Below, one piece after another: positions 42,151 to 51,365 of a DNA stretch of 64,000 nucleotides. The number at the start of each line of letters is the position of its first letter. The first letter of the stretch is position 1. Source of the DNA: Janthinobacterium sp. (GTDB lineage Bacteria > Pseudomonadota > Gammaproteobacteria > Burkholderiales > Chitinibacteraceae); the NCBI GenBank assembly GCA_025360045.1, contig JANYCY010000068.1:1-64000 (forward strand), written 5' to 3'. The notes beneath the pieces are model-generated. The model was given only the letters and a program-made list of their open reading frames with translations, ran no database searches and was not told the DNA's origin. The position numbers and the translations under genes were made by a program.

Positions 42151-43140
42151 GTGGACTTTTTTAAACTAAGTAATGCAGGTAATGCCAAGGAATATTTTGG
42201 TGTAAATTGGGCATTGACGACCAAGTGTAATTATCGCTGTAGTTACTGTCACCCTGATTTATATAACGGTAAAATTAAAACGGCAGAATTTGAAGTTATT
42301 TCTAATTTTGTTGATAAAGTATTTGAGTATTGTGATAAAAAAGGACTGAAACCATTTTTTGAATATGCAGGAGGGGAAGTTACTTATTTAAAATGGTTTG
42401 GTGATTTACTCAGCCTGATTAGTCCACGTGGTGGTTTGGTTTCGATTATATCCAATGCCTCTTCTTCTTTGGATTGGTGGAATAAGCATGTGCATAATTT
42501 GCATGGTGTTTATTTGAGCTTTCATGTTGAGGGTATTAAGGATATTGAGCATTTTATTCAAGTAGCAGAAATTATTGAAAAATCACCTACTACCCATTTA
42601 CATGTCAATGTAATGATGTTGCCAGAGCGATTTGCAGAGTGTTTTGCATTTGCGGAGAAATTGCGCTCGCGTGTTGAATGCACTATTGCATTACAGCCTT
42701 TATATTATGGTTTTGGTGGTGCAGGGATTACTGGTAAATATCCATATACGACTGAGCAAGAAGAAATAATGAAATCATTCAGGGGGCGCTCATATCAAAA
42801 GGATATTCCAGAGCCGCGCGGATCGATGATGGTCAGTATGGATAATGGTGAGGTTTTGAAAAAAAGTACTTTTGATTTGCTAATTGAAGAAAAAACCAAC
42901 TTTGTTGGTTGGGATTGTAATGCGGGTATTGAAAACATTGTCGTGACCTTTCAGGGGGATATTTATCGGGCTTGGTGTATGCAAGATGGCCCTATTGGGA
43001 CGATCTTTGATGCGCAATTGGAATTGCCAGCTAGCCCGATGTTGTGCCGAACTAAAATATGCCAATGCGGTGCAGATATTTGTTCGACTAAAGTAAAACG
43101 CAAAGTACGAGGAAATATTCCTCAGCTTGTTGCTGTATGA
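42151..43140 (+). CDS. Radical SAM protein
   Basis: TTKCNYRCSYCHP (CxxxCxxC), FFEYAGGEVTYLKW, C-terminal Cys cluster CRTKICQCGADIC. Confidence 0.9.
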   Translation: MDFFKLSNAGNAKEYFGVNWALTTKCNYRCSYCHPDLYNGKIKTAEFEVISNFVDKVFEYCDKKGLKPFFEYAGGEVTYLKWFGDLLSLISPRGGLVSIISNASSSLDWWNKHVHNLHGVYLSFHVEGIKDIEHFIQVAEIIEKSPTTHLHVNVMMLPERFAECFAFAEKLRSRVECTIALQPLYYGFGGAGITGKYPYTTEQEEIMKSFRGRSYQKDIPEPRGSMMVSMDNGEVLKKSTFDLLIEEKTNFVGWDCNAGIENIVVTFQGDIYRAWCMQDGPIGTIFDAQLELPASPMLCRTKICQCGADICSTKVKRKVRGNIPQLVAV

Positions 43141-44405
43141 GTGCGGCTAAAAGACAGCTCTACCGGCAGTCCTTTTTTGATGCTCAAAAAACGCCTACCG
43201 AAGGGGTAATCATGCTCCCCGCTAGCTTGCCTTTATCGGGCTTTGCTATTGCCAGCATTATTATTCTTTCGACATTTATTTTTTTCATTAGCTATGGCTC
43301 CTACACCCGTAAAGCGCGCTTAGATGGCTTAGCCATGCCATCAAGCGGCTTGGTGAAAGTCATGGCACAACAAGAAGGGCGGGTTGAAAGCCTGTTGGTG
43401 AGTGAAGGGCAATCCGTTCAAGCAGGTGCACCTTTATATCGCTTAAGTGGCGAGCGTTATGATGGCAAGGGCAAAGCCTCGGTGGCGGCGCTGACGCAAT
43501 CCATGCAGATGCAACAGAGCATGTTGGCTAACCAGCGCATGCAAGCACAGGACATGAATAGCACTCAGCAAGCAGGCTTATTAAGTAGAGAAACTCAATT
43601 AAACACCGAGTTAGAAAGTGCTAAATCGGTACTTAGACTGGCAGAAAGGCAAGCGGCGCTGATTCGATCGGCCTTAGAGCCTTACGAGCGTTTAGCCAAG
43701 CAAGGCTATGTGTCCGCCATGGATAGCCAGCAAAAGCAAATTGAATTAGCCAATGCAGAAGCACGAGTGGAGGAGCAAAGGCAGGCGCAGCAGCGTTTGC
43801 AGCGCGATTTGTCTGCCACTCGCTCAGAGCTGCAAAGAATCGGCTTGGAAGGCAAAACACGGATATCTGAGCTAGATAGACAATTGCAAGGTATTAGCCA
43901 GCAGCAAATTGAATTATCGGCCCGTGGTGAAAGCATGCTCACTGCTCCTGTCTCTGGCACGGTGGCGGCAATTATGGTGAAGCCTGGCCAAGCCGCTAAT
44001 GCGAATGATGCCATGCTCACCTTGGTACCCAATAATTCTCGTATGCAAGTTGAGCTATACGCCCCTAGTAAATCGGTTGGGTTTATTAAGCCAGGTCAAA
44101 AAGTGGGTTTACGTTTTGCTGCCTACCCCTATGAAAAATTCGGGGTGCAATATGGCATTACCCGCGAAATTTCTAAGGTCGCTTTAACGCCCAATGATGT
44201 GGCGGTACGCAGCCCCTTTGCGTGGAAAGAAAATGAAGCGCATTACCGTGTGATTGTGGAATTGATTAAACCAAGCGTTACTGCTTATGGGCGTGAAGAG
44301 CCATTAAAAGTCGGTATGGCGGTATCGGCCGATGTGGATTTGGATACGCGCAAAATTTATGAATGGGCCCTAGAGCCATTGTGGAGTTTGCGGGGAAAGA
44401 TTTAG
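43137..44405 (+). CDS. HlyD-family periplasmic adaptor of an ABC exporter
   Basis: N-terminal TM; VKVMAQQEGRVESLLVSEGQSVQAGAPLYRL; coiled coil; LTAPVSGTVAAIMVKPGQA. ATGA overlap with the radical SAM gene. Confidence 0.92.
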   Translation: MSAAKRQLYRQSFFDAQKTPTEGVIMLPASLPLSGFAIASIIILSTFIFFISYGSYTRKARLDGLAMPSSGLVKVMAQQEGRVESLLVSEGQSVQAGAPLYRLSGERYDGKGKASVAALTQSMQMQQSMLANQRMQAQDMNSTQQAGLLSRETQLNTELESAKSVLRLAERQAALIRSALEPYERLAKQGYVSAMDSQQKQIELANAEARVEEQRQAQQRLQRDLSATRSELQRIGLEGKTRISELDRQLQGISQQQIELSARGESMLTAPVSGTVAAIMVKPGQAANANDAMLTLVPNNSRMQVELYAPSKSVGFIKPGQKVGLRFAAYPYEKFGVQYGITREISKVALTPNDVAVRSPFAWKENEAHYRVIVELIKPSVTAYGREEPLKVGMAVSADVDLDTRKIYEWALEPLWSLRGKI

Positions 44406-44423
44406 GGGTTGCCAATTGGCAAT

Positions 44424-44453
44424 ATCGGAGCCACGCGATTCAGTGGTATTTTT
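44424..44453 (+). promoter_or_regulatory. Conserved 5'-leader hairpin, copy B
   Basis: ATCGGAG-CCAC-GCGATTCA-GTGG-TATTTTT; covaries with 41256-41285. Confidence 0.6.
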
Positions 44454-44477
44454 AAATTTTTTAAAGGTATATTAAAA

Positions 44478-44762
44478 ATGCGTAAGTTAGAAGTTGTTGA
44501 ATTAAATTGTGTAGTTGGTGGGCGGTTTTCTCGTGTGGTATACCGCTCTGAGGACAAACAGGATTTAATGTGCAATAGTGAGTATGGTGGAGTATTTAGT
44601 GATGGTATTGGTGGCTTTGGTGAGTTTTCGGTAAATGTGTGGGATAGGCCTAGCGCACCACCAGATTTTGCAGAAAAAATGGCCCAAGAAAAACCTGGTT
44701 TCTTTGATGGTTTTTTTAGGCCAGGCTGGGGTTTGATATTTAAGTCTGGTCCAGCATATTAA
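44478..44762 (+). CDS. Double-glycine-leader peptide (putative precursor 3)
   Basis: 94 aa from ATG at 44478: MRKLEVVELNCVVGG|RFSRVVYRSEDKQDLMCNSEYGGVFSDGIGGFGEF... Confidence 0.7.
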   Translation: MRKLEVVELNCVVGGRFSRVVYRSEDKQDLMCNSEYGGVFSDGIGGFGEFSVNVWDRPSAPPDFAEKMAQEKPGFFDGFFRPGWGLIFKSGPAY

Positions 44763-45090
44763 ATTTACTTTCTTTAATTAAATGTTGCAATGAATAGATT
44801 TAGTAATTTATTGTGGTTGGTCTAAAATTATTTAGTCTATTCATTTTTTTAAGTTGCTTATATGTTATTTGTAAATTTATAAGTACGCATTAATTTTTTT
44901 ATAAATAATCTGTGTAAAACTGTAGTGCATATTTTAAATGTGGCTTTAATTAAATTATTGGTGGGTTGGTAGGGACGAAATAAGAGGAGTTAAATGTTTT
45001 TAATGTTGGGGATAAGTGTGAAAAATTCATTTATAACTATTTTGTTAAATGAATTGGTGAATATTATTTTTATTTTTAAAAATATATTAT

Positions 45091-45771
45091 ATGGATTTTA
45101 CTATGTTAAGGTTTATCCGTTATTTTTTGTTTGTGGGCGTTTGTTTTATTTTGTTTATATTTGTTTTAATTTACACTAATTTTAATGTACACAGAAATTC
45201 TGATTATACAGTATTTGTTCAGAATGAGTATGTAATCAAAGATATTGTTACGCTAATTGACCAATCTATAGAAACGGTAAAGGTTAAATTGTGGGCACCC
45301 AAAAAATCTATTATTTTTATATGTCGTACTAATTGGTGTTATAGAATTTTCTCACCTTCATATGGTTATGCTAGTTTTGAAAAGGCAATTACAATAGAAG
45401 GGCACATTGTTGCGGTAAATAGGAATGGTGCTAATAGAAAAATATTGACACATGAGTTAACTCATGTGGCGACCGCAAATATGAAGTGTAATGGAAAAGA
45501 TCAAATGCCAGAGTGGCTGTCAGAAGGAATTGCTGTTTTTGTTAGTGATGATGAGCGGTATTCTAGGGCTAATTTTTTAGCTAGTGCGGAAAAAAATAAT
45601 ATGGAAATAGATTATGTGATGAAAAATAATGATAAATGGAATTTGATTACACGGGTTGACCCAGTACTATCGTATGGAGCAGCTTTATATTATGTTAATG
45701 ATATGGTGCACAAGGCAGGTGAAGATAGTATTGGTAAGGTAATTGTCGATTATTGCAATGGGGGAAAATAA
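45091..45771 (+). CDS. Membrane-anchored zinc metallopeptidase-like protein
   Basis: N-terminal TM; LTHELTHVATANMKCNGKDQMPEWLSEGIAVFVS (HExxH plus downstream LSEG). Confidence 0.78.
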   Translation: MDFTMLRFIRYFLFVGVCFILFIFVLIYTNFNVHRNSDYTVFVQNEYVIKDIVTLIDQSIETVKVKLWAPKKSIIFICRTNWCYRIFSPSYGYASFEKAITIEGHIVAVNRNGANRKILTHELTHVATANMKCNGKDQMPEWLSEGIAVFVSDDERYSRANFLASAEKNNMEIDYVMKNNDKWNLITRVDPVLSYGAALYYVNDMVHKAGEDSIGKVIVDYCNGGK

Positions 45772-45964
45772 ATTATTATTTGCCATGTATTGAAGTCATT
45801 GTTAGAAAAATTAATAGGTAATCAAAAAATAAAACTATCGAGTTAGTCTTGCGTCCATTCTAGTTTGTTCGCGGATCTTGGTTCCTTCATTGCCAAATTA
45901 AAACTATTCATTTGTCTAATCGAATAAGAATAATGCGGTTTATTACTTTGGTGTTCGCTTAAGT

Positions 45965-48166
45965 ATGAATATTGTTAATGACTTAAATTGGGGCTGGTCT
46001 AAACGCCTCCCCCTCATCCGCCAAACCGAAGCCGCTGAATGTGGTGTGGCTTGTTTAGCCATGGTCGCGGGGTGGCATGGTTATAAAATTGATTTGCCTA
46101 CTTTACGTGGTCACTTTGGTATTTCTCAGCACGGTATGAGCTTTGCACGTTTAATTGAATGTGCGGAGGCGATGCATTTGTCGGGTAGGCCGGTGCGTTT
46201 GGAATTGGATGAGTTATCCCAATTAGCCATGCCTTGTGTTTTGCATTGGGATTTAAATCACTTTGTGGTGCTTAAGGCGGTGAGCGGCAAGGTGGTGGAG
46301 ATTCATGATCCTGCACGTGGGGTATTAAAACTCTCCTTTGCCGAGGTGAATAAACATTTCACCGGTGTGGCACTGGAGTTATCGCCGACCCATTCGTTTC
46401 AAAAAGCCGATGCGCGTAAAAAGATTTATTTATTTGAATTAATTGGCCGCACCGTCGGCTTAAAAGCAGCCTTGGGGCGTATTTTTTGTTTTGCTTTGGT
46501 ATTAGAAGCATTAGCCTTGGCTGGGCCATTTTTAAATCAGATTGTGATTGATGAAGTGCTGGTGGCGCGGGATGATAGCCTGCTGGCCTTGGTGATTATT
46601 GGCATGTTGATGCTGACGGCCACGCAAACTTTAATTGGCTTGGCGCGGCAATGGGCGACCATTTCGATGGCCGTTAATTTTAATATGCAATGGACGGCCA
46701 ATGTTTTTCATCATTTAACCCGCTTGCCGATTGATTGGTTTGAAAAACGCCATATTGGTGATATCAGTGCCAAATTTGCGGCGGTCGATACCATTCAACA
46801 CAGTTTAACCAATAGTATTTTGGAAGCGCTGCTGGATATTTTGCTGGTGGTTGGCACCTTGGCGATGATGCTGATGTATAGCATTCCCTTGTCGCTGGTG
46901 GCGATTGCAGCGGCGGCGCTTTATGGCTTAATGCGCTGGATGTGGTTTGACACCATGCGTAAGGCGTCTGAAGACAGTTGGATTGCAGGCACGAAAGAAT
47001 CGAGCCACTTTCTGGAAACCTTACGTGGCGTGCTCAGCCTGCGGGTGAATGGCGCAATGGGCCGACGTGAATCGGCGTGGCGCAATTTAAATGTTGAACG
47101 CCGTAATGCCCAATTACGCGAAAGTAAATTAGGCATGGTCTACGGCATTATCAATACTTTAATTGGCAGCTTGGTTTCTGCTGCGGTGATGTGGTTTGGC
47201 GCTAAGGCGGTGTTATCTGGCCAGTTTTCGGTAGGAATGCTGGTGGCGTATATGTCTTTTCAAGGGCGGTTTTCGGGCAGTATTTCATCCTTAATTAATA
47301 AGGTTTTTGAATATCGCATGTTGGATGTTTATAACGAGCGGCTTGCAGATATTGTATTAACCCCTGTAGAAAATGCCTCTAAAGCCAAGGAGGGGAGTGA
47401 GCAAGCTAGTTCATCAAGTGGTCTGCTACCGGTGGCGTTTAATCGTCCCTTGGTGTTTGCTGCTGATCAGCCGGTATTAGAAATATCCCATGCCAGCTTT
47501 AGCTATGGGCAGGGCGAGCGAGAAATTTTATCGGATGTTTCGCTCAGTGTTTTTCCGGGCGAGGTGGTGGCCTTGGTTGGGGCGTCAGGTGGCGGCAAGA
47601 CCACGTTGCTTAAATTGGTATTGGGTTTATATCAGCCCACACAGGGCAGCGTGCGGGTGCTGGGGCAAGATAGTAAGCAGCATGGTTTTACACTGGTGCG
47701 TAATCATATTGGCACGGTGCTGCAAGAAGATCAGCTATTTACCGGCTCTATTCTAGAAAACATTACCTTCTTTTCGCATGATTACGATCCAGAGCGAGCC
47801 GAGCATTGTGCGCAACTCGCCGAGTTGCATTGGGATATTGAAGCCTTACCGATGGGCTATCAAACCTTGGTAGGGGAAATGGGCGGCACTTTATCGGGCG
47901 GGCAAAAGCAACGTTTATTATTGGCGCGTGCTCTATATAAGCAGCCAAAATTGCTACTTCTGGATGAAGCGACTAGTCATTTGGATGTGATGAACGAAGC
48001 GCGTGTCAGCCAAACTTTACGCACTTTAGGGATCCCCATTCTGCTGATTGCCCACCGGCCAGAAACGATTGCTTCGGCCGATCGCGCATTGGAATTAGCA
48101 GGTGGCAGAATTGTTTTTGAGCATAAGAAGCCGGTAGATACGCAATTGGCTGAGGCTGCGATATGA
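45965..48166 (+). CDS. Peptidase-C39 domain bacteriocin exporter (ABC, TM and ATPase)
   Basis: RQTEAAECGVACLAMVAGWHG (C39 Cys), DLNHFVVLK and HDPARG; Walker A GASGGGKTT; LSGGQKQRLLLARAL. Confidence 0.95.
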   Translation: MNIVNDLNWGWSKRLPLIRQTEAAECGVACLAMVAGWHGYKIDLPTLRGHFGISQHGMSFARLIECAEAMHLSGRPVRLELDELSQLAMPCVLHWDLNHFVVLKAVSGKVVEIHDPARGVLKLSFAEVNKHFTGVALELSPTHSFQKADARKKIYLFELIGRTVGLKAALGRIFCFALVLEALALAGPFLNQIVIDEVLVARDDSLLALVIIGMLMLTATQTLIGLARQWATISMAVNFNMQWTANVFHHLTRLPIDWFEKRHIGDISAKFAAVDTIQHSLTNSILEALLDILLVVGTLAMMLMYSIPLSLVAIAAAALYGLMRWMWFDTMRKASEDSWIAGTKESSHFLETLRGVLSLRVNGAMGRRESAWRNLNVERRNAQLRESKLGMVYGIINTLIGSLVSAAVMWFGAKAVLSGQFSVGMLVAYMSFQGRFSGSISSLINKVFEYRMLDVYNERLADIVLTPVENASKAKEGSEQASSSSGLLPVAFNRPLVFAADQPVLEISHASFSYGQGEREILSDVSLSVFPGEVVALVGASGGGKTTLLKLVLGLYQPTQGSVRVLGQDSKQHGFTLVRNHIGTVLQEDQLFTGSILENITFFSHDYDPERAEHCAQLAELHWDIEALPMGYQTLVGEMGGTLSGGQKQRLLLARALYKQPKLLLLDEATSHLDVMNEARVSQTLRTLGIPILLIAHRPETIASADRALELAGGRIVFEHKKPVDTQLAEAAI

Positions 48167-48196
48167 GGCTGAGGACATGGCACAAATATTGCCCAG

Positions 48197-48264
48197 CGTC
48201 ATCCCCGAGAGCTTTTGTCGGGGATCCAGCAGCGCCACTGGATTCCCGCCTGCGCGGGAATGAC
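48197..48264. repeat. GTCATCCCCGAG..GGGAATGAC dispersed repeat, copy 2, with dRS3-like ATTCCC-N8-GGGAAT
   Basis: CGTCATCCCCGAG..CGGGGATCCAGCAGCGCCACTGGATTCCCGCCTGCGCGGGAATGAC; compare 36141-36232. Confidence 0.8.
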
Positions 48265-48282
48265 AAAGTTAAGCTGCACCAG

Positions 48283-49716
48283 ATGTTGCGCTATCTGCGT
48301 GTTGGCTTTGCGTGCTTATTGGCTGGCGTTTGCATGCCTAGCTGGGCCTTGGATTTGTCTGATCCCCTGTTAACGACGCCAGATATCGCTGTAACTGGCG
48401 CTATGTTGGCAGGGGAAAAGATCACCCCTTGCATAGAGGGCAAAGTGGGCCGCTTGCTGACTTTATACGAGGCGGTGGAACGTGCCCTCTGTAGCAATCC
48501 TCAAACGATAGGGGCTTGGCTTAATATCAAGGCGCAAGCCGCTCAAGAAGGACTAGCAAAAGGGGCTCTGCTTCCGGTGATCAGCGGCTCGGTGCAAGCA
48601 AGCCGTAGCCATGCCTACTCTTCAGTGGGCGAGTATGAACAGTTTGCATCGGATAGCCGGACTAGCGTGCGTAGCGAAGCCTTGAATTTAAGCTAGGTGT
48701 TGTTTGATTTTGGTGCGAAGCGAGCACGAGCAGAAAGTGCCCAGCAATTGTTAATGGCCGCTATTCAAAATCATCAGGCCAGCTTGCTCTCGGTGTTTGC
48801 GGCAACTGCTAAGGATTATTATCTGGCGCTGGCTGCCAAATCGAGTGTGGATTCAGCCCGCGAAATTCAAACGGCGACCAAGACCAGCCTTGATGCGGCC
48901 GAAGCTCGTTATAAAAATGGCATCGCACCGATCAGTGATGTTTTGCAAGCACAAACTCAGTATGCACAGAGCGCATTTAATCTAGCGCGGGCAGAAGGCG
49001 AATTGATCAGTAGCCAAGGCTTGCTGGCGGTGGATATGGGCTTGTCGCCAGAAGCACAATTCGTTTTAAGCGTGGATGATGAAAAACTCGAAGGTACGGC
49101 TTTTGTAAAAAGTGTGAGTTTATTACTGGAACAGGCCAAACAAAGCCACCCAGCGATTGCCGCTGCACAGGCTAATTTAGCCGCGGCTAAAGCCAGTAAA
49201 TATGCGGCGCTTGCTGAGGATTTACCCACGCTTAGCTTAACAGGGCGGGCTACACGTACTAGGCAGCCGGTTAATTACGGGCCAGAAATGGGCCAGCCAC
49301 TCTCCACCACACATGATCGCTATATTGGCCTGCAAATTGAAATACCTTTGTTTAGCGGATTTTCGTCTTTTTATAAAGTAAAAAGCGCCATGGTGGCTGA
49401 GGATATTCAAGAGCAAGCATTGCGCGCTGCTGAGCAGCAGGTGGCTCAAAATGTATGGAGCAGTTATCAAATATTTAGAACGAACACTGAAAACCTGCAA
49501 AATACCAAAGTCATTTTGAATAGCGCCCGATTACAATTTAATGCAGCTCAAGAGCGTTATAAGCTAGGCGTAACCACTATTTTAGAATTAACCAATGCAC
49601 AATCAACATTATCCAATTCCTCGCAGCAGCGAATTCGTGCCTTAGCAGAATGGAGAACGGCTCGATTACAGTTGGCTAGCCATATTGGGGTATTGGGAAT
49701 GTGGGCAATTAAATGA
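48283..49716 (+). pseudogene. TolC-like outer-membrane efflux protein interrupted by in-frame TAG at 48694-48696
   Basis: Signal peptide MLRYLRVGFACLLAGVCMPSWA; reading frame continues ...EALNLS*VLFDFGAKRARAESAQQLL... to 49716. The stop falls where TolC-family proteins usually have W (LSW-LfDFG). Confidence 0.88.
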
Positions 49717-49719
49717 TAT

Positions 49720-51309
49720 TTAATCCCGCCCCGTCGCAATCCTCAACAACTTCTCTTCATCCACCTCATCAATTTGCGATGGCCCTAGAAATAATTCGGC
49801 ATAGTCTTTCCATACTTTTTCTTTGACAAAAATCTCAAATAAATCCACATCAATATGTTGGTCTTTTGCCATGCGCGCGAGGATGGTGAGGGATTGGGAT
49901 ATTTTCATGCCGTCTTTATAGGGGCGGTCGCGGGCGGTGAGGGCTTCAAATACGTCGGCGATGCCCATGATGCGGGCTTGAATACTCATTTGATTTTTGG
50001 TTAGCCCACGTGGATAGCCTTTGCCGTCCATTCTTTCATGGTGCCCTCCGGCAAATTCCGCTACATTTTTTAAATGCTTGGGCCAAGGCAATGATTCGAG
50101 CATTTCGATGGTGACTTCAATGTGGTGATTAATAATTTGCCGCTCGGCGCCGGTGAGTGTGCCACGGGCAATGGATAAGTTTTCTATTTCTTCTGCTGAT
50201 AAAAATGGGCTAAGGATTCCTTCGGGGTTGATCCATTGTTGTTGGCCTATGGCTCTCACTCTTTCACACGCTGAATCAGGCATAAATTCGCCGCCGGTAT
50301 TGGCGTGCTGCAAAAATGCTTTATCTAACTCTATTTGCTCTACACGCTGTTTCCATTCTATTTCTGTGCATTTACCGCGTAAAAAATCAATTTCGGCATC
50401 ACGTGTTAATACTTCAAAGCGGGTATCAATGAGGTGAATCCGGTCAAATATGGTTTGTAATTTGGTGGCTTTATCAACCACATGCACAGGTGTGGTGATT
50501 TTTCCGCAATCGTGTAAAAGCCCAGCTATTTTTAATTCGTAACGATCTCGATTATCCATGGTGAAATCGGCCATAAAGCCATAATTGGCGTTATTAACGG
50601 CTTCAGCAATCATGATGGTTAAAGCGGGAACGCGCTGGCAATGGCCGCCGGTATAGGGGGATTTATCGTCGATGGCTAAGTTGATTAAATTAATAAATGA
50701 TTCAAACAATTCTTCTAATTGATGTATTAAGCGCCGGTTAGTGAGCGCAATGGCGGCTTGCGATGCCAGCGATTCGGCCATACTTTGGCTATCCGCATCG
50801 AAATAGCTGAGTTCACCTTTTTGATCTCTGGCATTAATCAGTTGTAATACGCCGATGATTTCACGCTCGTGATTTTTCATGGGCACGGTGAGAAAAGATT
50901 TAGAGCGATAGCCCACGCTGGCATCAAAACGCTTGGTGCCAGAGAAGTCATAGCCTTCGGCGGTGTAAGCGTCTTCAATATTAATGGTGATATCTTTATT
51001 GACCGCACAAGCCACCACATTATTTAAATTAGGCGAGCCATCGGTATGGCGCAACATCACGGGGGGGAGGTTGGTAGGGTGGCCAGTGGTGCCGCCCATC
51101 GCAATGCCTAGCGATTCGGTAATCACAATTTCAAAATAAAGTGCGCCATCTTTTACTAAATAAAGCGTGCCCGCATCCGCATTCACCAGATGCTTGGCGG
51201 CGATCAGAATCGTTTCCATCAGCTTATCGATATGGCTCTCACACGATAGCGCAATTCCAATCGCATTGAGTTGTTCTAAACGCTCGTGAAGGATGTCATG
51301 GCTAAGCAT
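49720..51309 (-). CDS. GAF-HD-GYP domain protein (putative c-di-GMP phosphodiesterase)
   Basis: GAF-like N-terminus; GLLHDCGKI, HHERMDGKGYPRGL, ADVFEALTARDRPYK. Confidence 0.93.
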   Translation of the reverse strand: MLSHDILHERLEQLNAIGIALSCESHIDKLMETILIAAKHLVNADAGTLYLVKDGALYFEIVITESLGIAMGGTTGHPTNLPPVMLRHTDGSPNLNNVVACAVNKDITINIEDAYTAEGYDFSGTKRFDASVGYRSKSFLTVPMKNHEREIIGVLQLINARDQKGELSYFDADSQSMAESLASQAAIALTNRRLIHQLEELFESFINLINLAIDDKSPYTGGHCQRVPALTIMIAEAVNNANYGFMADFTMDNRDRYELKIAGLLHDCGKITTPVHVVDKATKLQTIFDRIHLIDTRFEVLTRDAEIDFLRGKCTEIEWKQRVEQIELDKAFLQHANTGGEFMPDSACERVRAIGQQQWINPEGILSPFLSAEEIENLSIARGTLTGAERQIINHHIEVTIEMLESLPWPKHLKNVAEFAGGHHERMDGKGYPRGLTKNQMSIQARIMGIADVFEALTARDRPYKDGMKISQSLTILARMAKDQHIDVDLFEIFVKEKVWKDYAELFLGPSQIDEVDEEKLLRIATGRD

Positions 51310-51365
51310 ATTGCATCTCTATTTATAACGACGTAGGACGATCTTGCTGTTGCCTGAGTTGGGCG

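Noticed and set aside
44994-45179. 61-aa ORF MFLMLGISVKNSF... before the metallopeptidase
   Set aside because: Low-complexity hydrophobic AT-rich translation overlapping the supported 45091-45771 gene; no RBS or GG motif convincing enough.
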